This document shows, piece after piece, positions 8,929 through 18,193 of a stretch of 64,000 nt of DNA (position 1 is its first letter; each line of letters opens with the position of its first letter). The stretch spans positions 20,669 through 84,668 of the forward strand of contig CAZMNO010000011.1 of assembly GCA_964567685.1 (NCBI GenBank), read 5' to 3'. The notes beneath the pieces were generated by a model. The model saw nothing but the letters and a program-made list of their open reading frames with translations. It did not search any database and was not told where the DNA came from. The translations under genes and the position numbers were made by a program. This stretch comes from UBA5972 sp964567685. Its GTDB lineage: Bacteria > Pseudomonadota > Alphaproteobacteria > Rhodobacterales > Rhodobacteraceae.

Positions 8929-9855
8929 TCAAACCCCGAGGCAGTACCGCATGATCGCCTTTTGCGCATGCAACCGGTTTTCCGCCTCATCGAAAATCAC
9001 CGATTGCGGCCCATCCATCACCTCCGACGTCACTTCTTCATCACGATGCGCCGGCAGGCAATGCATAAATAAGGCATCCGGATTGGCCCCGGCCATGAGT
9101 TCTGTATTTATCTGATAGGGTCTAAGCTGATTATGCCTCCGCTCACGGGTCGACTGGCTGTCATGCATGGAGACCCAGGTATCAGTGACCACCAGATCGG
9201 CACCCTTGACCGCCGCCATCGGATCACGCTCAATCACGATGTTGGAGCCGTTCCTGCGCGCCTCGCCCAGAAACTCGGGATCCGGGTCCAGCATTTCGGG
9301 CCCGGCAAACGTGAAATCAAATCCCATCTGCCCGGCCGCCTGCACCATCGAGGCGCAGACATTGTTGCCGTCCCCTGACCACACGACCTTGCGCCCGGCA
9401 ATCGGCCCGCGATGCTCCTCATAGGTCATCACATCGGCCATGATCTGGCAGGGATGGGTACGATTGGTCAGCCCGTTGATCACCGGCACATCGGCATATT
9501 CCGCCATTTCGAGCAGGGTTTCCTCTTCAAAGGTCCGCATCATGATCAGATCGACATAGCGGCTCATCACCCGCGCGGTATCGGCAATGGTTTCACCATG
9601 CCCAAGCTGCATATCAGCACCTGACAGAACCATCGTCTGCCCGCCCATCTGGCGTACGCCAACGTCGAAACTGACGCGGGTCCGGGTTGATGGTTTTTCA
9701 AAGATCAGGGCGACCACGCGACCGGCGAGCGGGGCGTTGTCATCCGCCATGCCGCGCGGGCGTCCGGCCCTTGCCGCTTTCATGCTTTGGGCATTGTCCA
9801 GTATGCCTCGCAGATCTTCCGGCGAGGTTTTGTCGATATCGAGAAAATGCCTCAT
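8929..9855 (-). CDS. argF: Ornithine carbamoyltransferase
   Basis: The 308-residue protein has the carbamoyl-phosphate loop EKPSTRTRVSF, the MRTF segment, TNRTHPCQ, and the ornithine-loop Cys motif FMHCLPAHRDEE. It converts ornithine and carbamoyl phosphate to citrulline in arginine biosynthesis, in the cytoplasm. The start overlaps the argD stop by four bases (ATGA), so the two are translationally coupled as argD-argF. The length and motif order are standard. Confidence 0.97.
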   Translation of the reverse strand: MRHFLDIDKTSPEDLRGILDNAQSMKAARAGRPRGMADDNAPLAGRVVALIFEKPSTRTRVSFDVGVRQMGGQTMVLSGADMQLGHGETIADTARVMSRYVDLIMMRTFEEETLLEMAEYADVPVINGLTNRTHPCQIMADVMTYEEHRGPIAGRKVVWSGDGNNVCASMVQAAGQMGFDFTFAGPEMLDPDPEFLGEARRNGSNIVIERDPMAAVKGADLVVTDTWVSMHDSQSTRERRHNQLRPYQINTELMAGANPDALFMHCLPAHRDEEVTSEVMDGPQSVIFDEAENRLHAQKAIMRYCLGV

Positions 9856-11030
9856 AGCCCGGCCTCGACTGCCGTCGCCGCCTGATCAAGCCGCGCCACG
9901 GCCTCGCTGATCTCTTCCTGACTGATGGTCAGGGGCGGCAGAACGCGAATGACGTTCTGCCCGCCGGGAACGGTCAGAATTTGTGCGGCATAGCCTGCCT
10001 TCACAACATCTATATTGGGAACCTTGCAGACAACGCCCAGCATCAGCCCGACCCCTCTGACTTCGCTGAACACATCCGGGTGGGCCGCGACCAGACCCTC
10101 CAGTCGCTGCCGCAACTCCCCGGCCCTGCGGTTTACGTCAGCCAGGAAACCTTCTTCGGCCACAATATCAACAACGGCCGAACCGACTGCGCACGCCAGC
10201 GGATTGCCGCCATAGGTCGAGCCATGCGTCCCTGCAACCATCCCCTGCGCCGCGTGATTACTGGCCAGACAGGCCCCCAGCGGAAACCCCCCGCCAATGC
10301 CCTTGGCCACAGCCATGATGTCAGGAGCAATACCGGAAAACTCGTGCGCAAACAAACGCCCTGTCCGGCCCATACCGCATTGGATTTCATCCATGATCAG
10401 AAGAATTCCATGAGCGTCACACAACGCCCGAAGCCCCTGCAGAAAGCTGTCTTCCGCCGGAACAATTCCGCCTTCACCCTGCACAGGCTCAACCAGAATG
10501 GCCGCCGTTGTTTCATCAATCGCCGCCTCGGTCGCAGCAAGATCACCAAAAGGCACATGGGTGAACCCCGGCAATTGCGGCCCGAACCCGGCCAGCAGTT
10601 TTTCCCCGCCAGCCGCGGCGATCATGCCAAGTGTGCGACCGTGAAAAGCGTCGTGAAAGGCGATGATCTGGCTTTTCTCGGGCTGGCCCGTGTGACTGAA
10701 GAATTTGCGCGCCATCTTGACCGCACATTCCATCGCCTCGGTGCCGGAATTGGTAAAGAACACCTTGTCAGCAAAAGTGACATCCGCCAGTTGCGCCGCC
10801 AGCTTTTCCTGATTGGGAATATTATAGAGATTTGACGTATGCCAGATCTGATCGGCCTGCTCTTTCAGCACCTCCACCAGTTTCGGATGCGCATGGCCCA
10901 GCGCATTGACGGCAATCCCTGCCCCCATATCAAGGTATCGTGACCCGTCAGCCTCGATCAGCCAGCTGCCTTCGCCTTTGACAAAAGACAGCGGTGCACG
11001 TGCGTAGGTTGGCAAAACGGCGGAATTCAT
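9852..11030 (-). CDS. argD: Acetylornithine / succinyldiaminopimelate aminotransferase
   Basis: This 392-residue class III PLP aminotransferase shows FTNSGTEAMECA, FHDAFHGRTLG, EPVQGEGGI, ILLIMDEIQCGMGRTG and the PLP-lysine region MAVAKGIGGGFPLGA. It transaminates N-acetylglutamate semialdehyde in arginine synthesis and often N-succinyl-2-amino-6-ketopimelate in lysine synthesis. It is the first gene of the argD-argF pair. About 245 bp of non-coding DNA upstream separates it from the ABC permease gene. I saw no clear ArgR-type palindrome there. Confidence 0.95.
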   Translation of the reverse strand: MNSAVLPTYARAPLSFVKGEGSWLIEADGSRYLDMGAGIAVNALGHAHPKLVEVLKEQADQIWHTSNLYNIPNQEKLAAQLADVTFADKVFFTNSGTEAMECAVKMARKFFSHTGQPEKSQIIAFHDAFHGRTLGMIAAAGGEKLLAGFGPQLPGFTHVPFGDLAATEAAIDETTAAILVEPVQGEGGIVPAEDSFLQGLRALCDAHGILLIMDEIQCGMGRTGRLFAHEFSGIAPDIMAVAKGIGGGFPLGACLASNHAAQGMVAGTHGSTYGGNPLACAVGSAVVDIVAEEGFLADVNRRAGELRQRLEGLVAAHPDVFSEVRGVGLMLGVVCKVPNIDVVKAGYAAQILTVPGGQNVIRVLPPLTISQEEISEAVARLDQAATAVEAGL

Positions 11031-11274
11031 CGGTGAACCCTTTTCATGGTAAGGCCCCGGTTTGACCTAAAGTCAGGGGCAAGTCAATTCTGCTTGGAGT
11101 GGATGAGCAATGGCGAAAACCGCGCGCCCTTTGGGGCAGCGGTGAGGGGCAGTTTCAGCGTCGGCGTCGCGACGTTTCTGTCAGGTTTACCAGTTTCATC
11201 AGGTCTTGCTTTCGCTCTAAAGACAGCGCGTCTCTAAGCCCGGATTGGGTAATTGTCCAGCCCCCTGAGCAGGC

Positions 11275-12060
11275 TCAGCTTTTCAACCGGTATCCTGTTG
11301 CAAACCAGCGCCAACTGATCAGGGCCAGGAGCAGCGTCAGACCCAGGCAGATCACAGCTCCGGTCACCGGTGAGGTATCGGAAACTCCGATCACGCCAAA
11401 ACGCGTCCCGTCGATCAAATAGAAGATTGGATTATACTGGGTCACCATTTGCAGGGCAGGCGGCAGAATATCGATGGAATAGAAGGTTCCCGACAGAAAA
11501 CTCAGCGGTGTGACGATGAAATTCGTGATCGCGTTCATCTGGTCAAACCGGTCAGAAAATATACCCGCCAGCACCCCTATCAGCGCCAGCATGGCGCTGC
11601 CGAGCGTTATAAAGACCAAAGCCCAAACCGGATGCGCGATCCCGACGCCAAGGATCGGAAAACACACCACCACGACCGCTAATGCCACGGCAAACCCACG
11701 GATCACACCCCCGGTGGTGTAGCCAACCACCAGTTCAAGCGCTGAAAGCGGCGGCATCAGGGTATCAACGATATTGCCCTGTATCTTGGAAATCACCAGT
11801 GACGAGGCCGTATTGGCAAAGGCGTTCTGGATGATCGTCATCATCAGAATGCCAGGGGTCAGAAAATGGGAAAACGGCACACCCATCACCTCGCCGCGCT
11901 GGCTGCCGATGGCCAGATCGAAGACCAGAAGAAACAGGCCAGCGGTGATCAGCGGGGCCAGAACCGTCTGCGTCCAGACCGAACTGAAGCGCACGACCTC
12001 GCGCTCGATCACCGTGTAAAGGCCCAGCCAGTTGACCCGCCCGAACCGTCGCACGCCCAT
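11275..12060 (-). CDS. ABC-2 type transporter permease (YadH/NodJ-like)
   Basis: The protein of about 261 residues has six hydrophobic segments and typical ABC-2 features: an N-terminal amphipathic region ending REVVRFSSVWTQTVLAPL, GILMMTIIQNAFANTASSL, and the FLSGTFYSIDILP / QYNPIFYLIDGTRFG block. An in-frame ATG at 12087 would add nine residues. I prefer 12060 because AAGG sits at a good distance and homologues begin near GVRRFGRVN. It should move a drug, polysaccharide or lipid with a partner ATPase, but none is adjacent, so the partner must be elsewhere. It diverges from gcrA. Confidence 0.85.
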   Translation of the reverse strand: MGVRRFGRVNWLGLYTVIEREVVRFSSVWTQTVLAPLITAGLFLLVFDLAIGSQRGEVMGVPFSHFLTPGILMMTIIQNAFANTASSLVISKIQGNIVDTLMPPLSALELVVGYTTGGVIRGFAVALAVVVVCFPILGVGIAHPVWALVFITLGSAMLALIGVLAGIFSDRFDQMNAITNFIVTPLSFLSGTFYSIDILPPALQMVTQYNPIFYLIDGTRFGVIGVSDTSPVTGAVICLGLTLLLALISWRWFATGYRLKS

Positions 12061-12217
12061 ATGGCTGCCTTTAGATGTCACACCCATTTCGCCCTCGCAG
12101 AAACTTCACTGTCTGATCTTGTAACCGCCTTAACAAAGGTTACAATGCCGGATCAGAAAATTGGGCGTAGCCAGCCGGTCGAAATCCGGGCAATGGCCGC
12201 GAATGACGGAGCAAGAC

Positions 12218-12784
12218 ATGTCCTGGACGGATGAACGGGTAGACGTATTGAAAACGATGTGGGGCGAAGGCAAAAGCGCCAGCCAGATCGCCAAGGAACT
12301 GGGCGGGGTCACTCGCAATGCGGTGATCGGCAAGGTGCACAGGCTGGGCCTTTCTAACCGCGCAAGCCCGGCGAAAGCGCCAGCCAAAGACAAGGCCAGC
12401 ACAGCAGACACCGGCGCAGCAAAACCAGCGGCCGCCAAGGCCAAACCGGTGCAACCCGCCGAACCGGCACCGGTGCGTGTGGCGCCAATTCCGCCGCGCA
12501 AACCGATCATCAAGGCGGGCCAGCCCCTGCCACCGCAACCCTCGGCCAATGAGGTCAGTGCGGAAGCTTTGGCCAATGTCAAAGAGATTGAAAAATCAGC
12601 CCGCAGGCTGAACCTGATGGAACTGACCGAGCGCACCTGCAAATGGCCGGTCGGTGATCCGGCGACCGATGATTTCTGGTTCTGCGGCCATCCTGTTCAG
12701 CAGGGAAAGCCCTATTGCGAGGCCCATGTGGCGGTGGCCTTCCAACCCATGTCATCGCGCCGCGACCGGCGTGCTTCGCGCTAA
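12218..12784 (+). CDS. gcrA: GcrA cell-cycle regulator
   Basis: The start is set at ATG 12218, preceded by GGAG seven bases upstream. The protein then opens MSWTDERVDVLKTMWGEGKS, followed by ASQIAKELGGVTRNAVIGKVHRLGLSNR, the DNA-binding helix-turn-helix of GcrA. A Pro/Ala-rich linker (residues about 50-110) leads to a C-terminal region with CKWPVGDP and FCGHP / PYCEAH cysteines. This part binds domain 2 of sigma-70 in Caulobacter. GcrA activates genes with CcrM-methylated GANTC promoters and is confined to Alphaproteobacteria. The earlier in-frame ATG at 12161 adds 19 residues with no homology pattern. At 188 residues it is slightly longer than the Caulobacter protein. Confidence 0.95.
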   Translation: MSWTDERVDVLKTMWGEGKSASQIAKELGGVTRNAVIGKVHRLGLSNRASPAKAPAKDKASTADTGAAKPAAAKAKPVQPAEPAPVRVAPIPPRKPIIKAGQPLPPQPSANEVSAEALANVKEIEKSARRLNLMELTERTCKWPVGDPATDDFWFCGHPVQQGKPYCEAHVAVAFQPMSSRRDRRASR

Positions 12785-12873
12785 AGGATAAGATAACGAT
12801 AAGGCCCTCAAGGGTCAGGCAGAACAACAGGCAAGAACAGGCGAAAAGGCGCCTCAACCAGCAAGAAACGAGC

Positions 12874-13332
12874 ATGCTTCCGGTCAAGAAAGTCGTCCGT
12901 AAAGCCGGCAGAGGTACGCAATATGCGGCCCTTTGTTTTCGGCGCCGTAAAGGCAAAGGGTTTGAGATCCTGCTGGTGACCAGCCGTGGAACCGGGCGCT
13001 GGATTCCGCCAAAGGGCTGGCCGATCAAAGGCATATCTCCGGAAAAAGCAGCAGCACAGGAGGCCTTTGAAGAGGCCGGGGTAACAGGCCAGGTCTTCAG
13101 TCGTGCGCTGGGGCGCTACAAATACACGCCGACCCAGGCTCAGGTACGCAAGCGCCGTGAAGAGGCTTATGTCTTCCCGCTTGAGGTTGAAGCCCGGGCA
13201 AAGAAGTTCAAGGAAAAGGGCCAGCGCAAGGTGAAGTGGTTCAGCCCGAAAAAAGCCGCAATGCTGGTGCGCGAGCCCAAGTTAAAAAAGATGATCCGAA
13301 ATTTCGATCCACAACAGCTGAAAACCGGCTGA
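12874..13332 (+). CDS. NUDIX hydrolase (diphosphoinositol-polyphosphate / Ap4A type)
   Basis: The start at ATG 12874 gives a 152-residue protein beginning MLPVKKVVRK. An open frame upstream to 12715 lacks any domain and overlaps gcrA. The core GTGRWIPPKGWPIKGISPEKAAAQ is followed by EAFEEAGV, a NUDIX box with the EExxE metal ligands kept. The Arg of the REUxEE consensus is Gln and the preceding Glu is Ile. The shape resembles eukaryotic DIPP and rhizobial Ap4A-type enzymes with a basic C-terminus (KKFKEKGQRKVKWFSP). The substrate is probably a dinucleoside polyphosphate or polyphosphorylated inositol-like compound. Confidence 0.85.
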   Translation: MLPVKKVVRKAGRGTQYAALCFRRRKGKGFEILLVTSRGTGRWIPPKGWPIKGISPEKAAAQEAFEEAGVTGQVFSRALGRYKYTPTQAQVRKRREEAYVFPLEVEARAKKFKEKGQRKVKWFSPKKAAMLVREPKLKKMIRNFDPQQLKTG

Positions 13333-13428
13333 CGGGCCGTTTTTGCAGCAGTTTCCCCCGCAAACCCGGCTTGCATAGCCTGGAATTAACGTTATCTAAA
13401 CCATCAGTTCGGGTGTATAGGTAATGAG

Positions 13429-13872
13429 ATGATCCGCTACACGCTAAAATGTGACAAAGACCACAGCTTTGACAGCTGGTTTCAGTCAGCCTCGGCATTT
13501 GACAAGCTCAAATCCGCGGGTCTGGTCAGCTGTTCGGTTTGCGGCGGCAGCAATGTTGAAAAAGCCGTGATGGCCCCACGGGTGCGCCCGGCACGATCAG
13601 CTGCGGGTGCTGCAAAAACCCCGCCCTCACCCGGCCCTCTGAGCGCCCCGGCTTCTCCGGCCGAGCAGGCATTGCGGGAAATGCGCAAGAAAATCGAAGC
13701 AACCTCGGAAAATGTCGGCCAGGATTTTGCCCGCGAGGCCCGTGCCATTCACGAGGGCGACGCGCCTGAGCGCCCGATCATCGGTGAGGCCAAACCGGAC
13801 GAGGCCAAAAGCCTGATCGAAGACGGGATACCTGTATCCCCTTTGCCCTGGGCGTCGCGCAAGTCAAACTGA
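13429..13872 (+). CDS. DUF1178 family protein
   Basis: The 147-residue protein has the DUF1178 pattern: MIRYTLKCDKDHSFDSWF, two zinc-ribbon-like cysteines in CSVCGG and a Cys at position 8, a Pro/Ala-rich middle, and a C-terminal helix with EMRKKIEATSENVG, DFAREARAIHEGDAPER and I(Y)GEA. Members are small alphaproteobacterial and betaproteobacterial proteins of unknown function, probably metal binding. It lies between the NUDIX and SDR genes on the same strand. Confidence 0.9.
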   Translation: MIRYTLKCDKDHSFDSWFQSASAFDKLKSAGLVSCSVCGGSNVEKAVMAPRVRPARSAAGAAKTPPSPGPLSAPASPAEQALREMRKKIEATSENVGQDFAREARAIHEGDAPERPIIGEAKPDEAKSLIEDGIPVSPLPWASRKSN

Positions 13873-13894
13873 ACCACAGATTCCGGAGCGAAAC

Positions 13895-14554
13895 ATGACT
13901 GTATTGGTGACCGGCGCCAACCGTGGGATCGGGCGTGAAATGGTCCGGCAAATGAATGCGTCAGGTCAAGGCGTGATCGCAACAACACGCAGCGACATTC
14001 CCGAAGACACCGCAGACAATATCGACTGGCACAAACTGGACGTCACCTCGCAAGCCTCTTTCGATGCGCTGAACACAGCACTTGGGGGCAAAAAGATATC
14101 ACTTCTGGTGTGCAATGCCGGTGTTCTTCTGGACCGGTCCACGAACCTGAAAGACGGATACGATCCTGATACCTGGGCTGGTACGTTTGCGGCCAATGCC
14201 ATGGGTCCGTTCCTGACCATCCAGAACCTCCTTGACCGGCTGGAAAACGCAAAAATCGCCATTATCGCATCAAAAATGGGCTCAAACGCCCATGCCAAGG
14301 GCGGGGAATATGCCTATCGGGCTTCCAAGGCCGCTGTCATCAATCTGGCCACGAACCTGTCGGTTGATCTTGCACCAAAAGGCATTTCCGTGGGTGTATA
14401 CCACCCGGGCTGGGTGCGCACGGATATGGGCAGCACCTCAGCAGACATATCGCCAGAGGACTCGGCCGCAGGGCTGATCGCAAGATTTGCCGAGCTTTCG
14501 CTGACCACAACCGGTTGTTTTCTCAATTACGACGGGGAAAGCCTGCCATACTGA
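13895..14554 (+). CDS. Short-chain dehydrogenase/reductase (C-factor/carbonyl-reductase-like)
   Basis: The protein of 219 residues has the Rossmann motif TGANRGIGREM (TGxxxGIG), NAGVLLDRS, and the catalytic Tyr-Lys pair in YRASKAAVINLA. The region NAKIAIIASKMGS supplies the Ser position. It is probably an NAD(P)-dependent oxidoreductase of the C-factor/sniffer group. The substrate is unknown. It starts 22 bp after the DUF1178 stop, suggesting one transcript. Confidence 0.85.
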   Translation: MTVLVTGANRGIGREMVRQMNASGQGVIATTRSDIPEDTADNIDWHKLDVTSQASFDALNTALGGKKISLLVCNAGVLLDRSTNLKDGYDPDTWAGTFAANAMGPFLTIQNLLDRLENAKIAIIASKMGSNAHAKGGEYAYRASKAAVINLATNLSVDLAPKGISVGVYHPGWVRTDMGSTSADISPEDSAAGLIARFAELSLTTTGCFLNYDGESLPY

Positions 14555-14646
14555 TGCACCCGGCCGACCTGCCCTTGCCCTTGTCTGCGCATCCGCCTAT
14601 GAAGCCCCCCGGGTAACCACAACGCAAATCTAACAGGGTTCAATCA

Positions 14647-15885
14647 ATGCCCCGTCTCGTGATGAAATTCGGCGGAACTTCCGTTGCCGATCTGGAGCGT
14701 ATTGGAAATGTCGCTGCCAAAGTCAAACGTGAGGTCGAGAACGGGTTTGATGTGATCGTCATCGTTTCCGCGATGTCAGGCAAAACGAACGAGCTTGTCG
14801 GATGGGTAAATTCAACTTCGCCGCTTTATGACGCCCGTGAATACGATGCCGTGGTTTCATCCGGTGAAAATGTTACCGCTGGCCTCATGGCCCTCACCTT
14901 GCAGGAAATGGATATTCCGGCCCGCAGCTGGCAGGGCTGGCAGGTACCGGTCAAAACCACGTCCGCACACGGGGCGGCGCGGATCAATGAAATCCCGTCG
15001 GCTAACCTCGATATGAAATTCGCCGAAGGAATGCGGGTTGCGGTCGTTGCTGGGTTTCAGGGGATCGGCGATGATGGTCGGATCACCACACTCGGACGCG
15101 GAGGGTCTGATACCACCGCTGTCGCCTTCGCTGCGGCCATGAACGCCGAGCGCTGCGATATCTATACCGATGTCGACGGCGTTTACACCACCGACCCGCG
15201 CATCGAAACCAAAGCACGCAAGCTGGAAAAAATATCTTACGAGGAAATGCTGGAACTGGCGTCGCTCGGGGCCAAGGTTCTGCAAACCCGTTCTGTCGAG
15301 CTGGCCATGCGCTACAAGGTGCGGCTGCGCGTGTTATCAAGTTTTGAAGATCAGACCGATAATTCTGGAACACTTGTCTGCGACGAGGAGGAAATTGTGG
15401 AAAACAATGTTGTGTCAGGGGTCGCCTATTCCCGCGACGAAGCCAAAATGACCCTTGTGTCGGTGGCCGACCGTCCGGGCATCGCCGCCGCGATTTTCGG
15501 CCCGCTGGCCGATGCCGGGGTCAATGTCGACATGATCGTGCAGAATATCTCGGAAGAAGGGCGCACTGACATGACCTTCTCCTGCCCAACCGAACAGGTG
15601 GCCCGCGCCCAGGATGCGATGGAAAAGGCCAAGGCATCGGGCGAGGTGAATTTCCATGGTCTGATCGCTGATACCGATGTCTGCAAAATTTCGGTAGTTG
15701 GCATCGGCATGCGGTCGCACACCGGTGTTGCCTCAAAAATGTTCCGCGTCTTGGCGGCTGAAGGCGTGAATATCAAAGTTATCACCACGTCTGAAATTAA
15801 AGTTTCTGTCCTTGTGGACCGGAAATATATGGAATTGGCCGTCCAAGCCCTGCATGATGCCTTTGAACTGGACAAGGCAGCATAG
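14647..15885 (+). CDS. lysC: Aspartate kinase
   Basis: The 412-residue monofunctional aspartokinase has KFGGTSVAD at the N-terminus, SSGENVTAGL, the nucleotide-binding TLGRGGSDTTAVAFA, and TDVDGVYTTDPR. Two ACT domains follow at about residues 265-405 (VADRPGIAAAIFGPLADAGVNVD; VGIGMRSHTGVASKMFRVLA). It catalyses the first step of the lysine, threonine and methionine pathway and is normally feedback inhibited through the ACT domains. ptsP starts 11 bp after its stop, an arrangement common in Alphaproteobacteria. Confidence 0.97.
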   Translation: MPRLVMKFGGTSVADLERIGNVAAKVKREVENGFDVIVIVSAMSGKTNELVGWVNSTSPLYDAREYDAVVSSGENVTAGLMALTLQEMDIPARSWQGWQVPVKTTSAHGAARINEIPSANLDMKFAEGMRVAVVAGFQGIGDDGRITTLGRGGSDTTAVAFAAAMNAERCDIYTDVDGVYTTDPRIETKARKLEKISYEEMLELASLGAKVLQTRSVELAMRYKVRLRVLSSFEDQTDNSGTLVCDEEEIVENNVVSGVAYSRDEAKMTLVSVADRPGIAAAIFGPLADAGVNVDMIVQNISEEGRTDMTFSCPTEQVARAQDAMEKAKASGEVNFHGLIADTDVCKISVVGIGMRSHTGVASKMFRVLAAEGVNIKVITTSEIKVSVLVDRKYMELAVQALHDAFELDKAA

Positions 15886-15896
15886 ACAAGGGGCCA

Positions 15897-18140
15897 ATGG
15901 CCGAGATAACTGGATCACACTCCCGGAATCTGCTGAAGCGTCTTCAGGGCACACTCGCCGTTGAAAGCGAAGGTCAGGAGCGGCTGGACAAGATCACCCA
16001 TCTTATCGCCGACTCGATGGAGGCCGAGGTCTGTTCGATCTACCTTTTGCGGGATGCTGAAACTCTGGAACTTTGCGCCACCGAAGGGTTGAAGGCGGAA
16101 TCCGTTCACCAGACAAGGCTGCGCATTGGCGAAGGTCTGGTCGGTCGAGTGGCGCGCGAGGCTGGCCCGATCAACACCCCTAACGCCACCAAAGAACCCG
16201 GATTTCGCTACATGCCGGAAACCGGCGAAGAGATCTACTCGTCCTTCCTGGGTGTGCCGATCCAGCGACTGGGGGAAATGCTAGGGGTACTTGTGGTGCA
16301 GAACCGCGAGGCGCGTGTCTATAATGACGATGAAGCCTATGGTCTGGAAGTTGTGGCAATGGTCATTGCCGAAATGGCTGAGCTTGGGGTTTTTGTCGGC
16401 GAAGGAGCTGCCCTTTCCGCCCCGCACCAGCATCCGGTCATGTTCCGGGGTGGCGTTGCGCAAGAGGGCAATGCCGAAGGGCATGTCCTGCTGCACGAAG
16501 CGCAGATCGTCATCGCCAATCCGGTGGCAGACGATCCCAAGGCCGAACACAAGCGCCTCATGGATGCGATGGATAAGCTCCGGGGTGATGTTGATGATAT
16601 GCTGAACTCCCAACTGGGAGCCGCCAATGAAGAGCACCGCCAGGTGCTTGAAGCTTACCGCATGTTCGCCAATTCCAAAGGCTGGATAAAGCGGATGGAG
16701 GAAGATATCCGCGCCGGCCTGGCCGCCGAAGTGGCAGTTGAAAAAGAACAATCCGCCACCCGCGCCCGCATGGCGCGCGTGCCTGACCCTTACCTGCGCG
16801 AGCGTTTGCATGATCTTGATGATCTCTCCAACCGTCTGCTTCGTCTGCTGACCGGTCAGGGCCGGGGTTCGGGATCAGACATTCCCGACGACGCCATCCT
16901 TGTCGCCCGCAATATCGGCCCCGGCGAATTGCTGGAATACGGAAACAAGCTGAAAGGGATCGTGCTTGAGGAAGGCTCTGTCGGCTCCCACGCCACCATC
17001 GTGGCTCGGGCTCTGGCCATTCCTCTGGTCATTCACGCGGAAAAAATCACCCGCGAGGCACTTAACGGCGATCTGATACTGGTTGATGGCGATCAGGGAA
17101 TTGCTCATCTCAGACCCGAGGAAAGCGTCGCCACGGCCTTTCGCGACAAAATCGCCATGCAGGAAGTGGCGCAGGAAAAATACCGCTCGATCCGCGACAA
17201 ACCCGCCACCACGCAGGATGGTGAAACCATTTCGCTGGCAATGAATGCCGGCCTGATGGCAGATCTGCCAAGCCTTGACAGCTCAGGTGCGGAAGGGGTT
17301 GGGCTGTTTCGAACGGAATTGCAGTTTCTGGTGCGCAACACCGTGCCAAAACGTGCCGAGTTGGCTGATCTTTATGGCCACATCATGGATGCCGCCCACG
17401 GCAAACGCATCGTCTTTCGCACGCTTGATATCGGCTCGGACAAGGTGCTGCCCTACATGAAACGCGAGGATGAACCCAACCCGGCGATGGGCTGGCGGGC
17501 AATCCGGCTGGCGCTGGAAAAAAGCGGGGTCATGCGGATGCAGTTGCAGGCGCTGATCCGGGCGGCAAACGGGCGACCCTTGAACATCATGTTCCCATTT
17601 GTGGCGCAGTTTGAAGAGTTCAAACAGGCGCGGCAAGCCGTTCTGAACGAGCTTGAGCGCGAGCGCGCCCTTGGCCATACCGTGCCCGAAGATTTCGAAA
17701 TCGGGGCGATGCTGGAAACCCCCTCGCTGGCCTTTGCGCCCGATCAATTCTTTGAAATGGCCGATTTTATCTCCATCGGCGGCAATGATCTGAAACAGTT
17801 TTTCTTTGCTGCTGACCGGGAAAATGAAAAGGTCCGCCGCCGCTATGATACGCTCAATGTCAGCTTCCTGACCTTCATCGAACAAATCGCGCGAAGGTGC
17901 AGCGACCTTGGTACGCCAGTCAGTTTTTGCGGCGAAGACGCCGGACGCCCGGTTGAAGCCTTGTGTTTTGCGGCAATGGGTCTGAGATCACTTTCAATGC
18001 GCCCGGCCTCGATCGGCCCGGTCAAAAACCTGCTACGGCAGGTCGATCTGTCCGAGGTACGGGCAACCGTCGATATGGCCCGGGCATCGGGCGCACAATC
18101 CGTGCGCCCGGCGGTGGAACAGTGGCTGATGACGCTATAA
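15897..18140 (+). CDS. ptsP: Phosphoenolpyruvate-protein phosphotransferase PtsP (EI-Ntr)
   Basis: Residues about 1-170 form a GAF sensor domain (CSIYLLRDAETLELCATEGL; IGEGLVGRVAREAGPINTPNA). They are followed by the enzyme I N-terminal helices, the PEP-utilizing mobile domain with the phosphorylated His in GSVGSHATIVARAL, and the TIM-barrel with GVGLFRTELQFL, FRTLDIGSDKVLPY, ISIGGNDLKQFFFAADREN and CGEDAGRP. At 747 residues it is full length. It starts the nitrogen PTS phosphorelay (EI-Ntr, NPr, EIIA-Ntr), in which the GAF domain senses glutamine or 2-oxoglutarate in studied homologues. It is likely co-transcribed with lysC. Confidence 0.96.
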   Translation: MAEITGSHSRNLLKRLQGTLAVESEGQERLDKITHLIADSMEAEVCSIYLLRDAETLELCATEGLKAESVHQTRLRIGEGLVGRVAREAGPINTPNATKEPGFRYMPETGEEIYSSFLGVPIQRLGEMLGVLVVQNREARVYNDDEAYGLEVVAMVIAEMAELGVFVGEGAALSAPHQHPVMFRGGVAQEGNAEGHVLLHEAQIVIANPVADDPKAEHKRLMDAMDKLRGDVDDMLNSQLGAANEEHRQVLEAYRMFANSKGWIKRMEEDIRAGLAAEVAVEKEQSATRARMARVPDPYLRERLHDLDDLSNRLLRLLTGQGRGSGSDIPDDAILVARNIGPGELLEYGNKLKGIVLEEGSVGSHATIVARALAIPLVIHAEKITREALNGDLILVDGDQGIAHLRPEESVATAFRDKIAMQEVAQEKYRSIRDKPATTQDGETISLAMNAGLMADLPSLDSSGAEGVGLFRTELQFLVRNTVPKRAELADLYGHIMDAAHGKRIVFRTLDIGSDKVLPYMKREDEPNPAMGWRAIRLALEKSGVMRMQLQALIRAANGRPLNIMFPFVAQFEEFKQARQAVLNELERERALGHTVPEDFEIGAMLETPSLAFAPDQFFEMADFISIGGNDLKQFFFAADRENEKVRRRYDTLNVSFLTFIEQIARRCSDLGTPVSFCGEDAGRPVEALCFAAMGLRSLSMRPASIGPVKNLLRQVDLSEVRATVDMARASGAQSVRPAVEQWLMTL

Positions 18141-18153
18141 CTTTTTTGGCTCC

Positions 18154-18181
18154 GCCGGGGATATTTTTTGAAAAGAAGAAG
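18154..18181 (+). repeat. 28-nt 3'-flanking motif, copy B
   Basis: The motif starts 13 bp after the ptsP stop on the same strand: GGGGATATTT, then TTTG, then AAAAGAAGAAG. It matches copies at 1999-2026 and 50464-50491 without gaps. It lies between the convergent ptsP and GNAT genes and just before the latter's stop codon. Confidence 0.6.
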
Positions 18182-18193
18182 CGCGGCACCTCG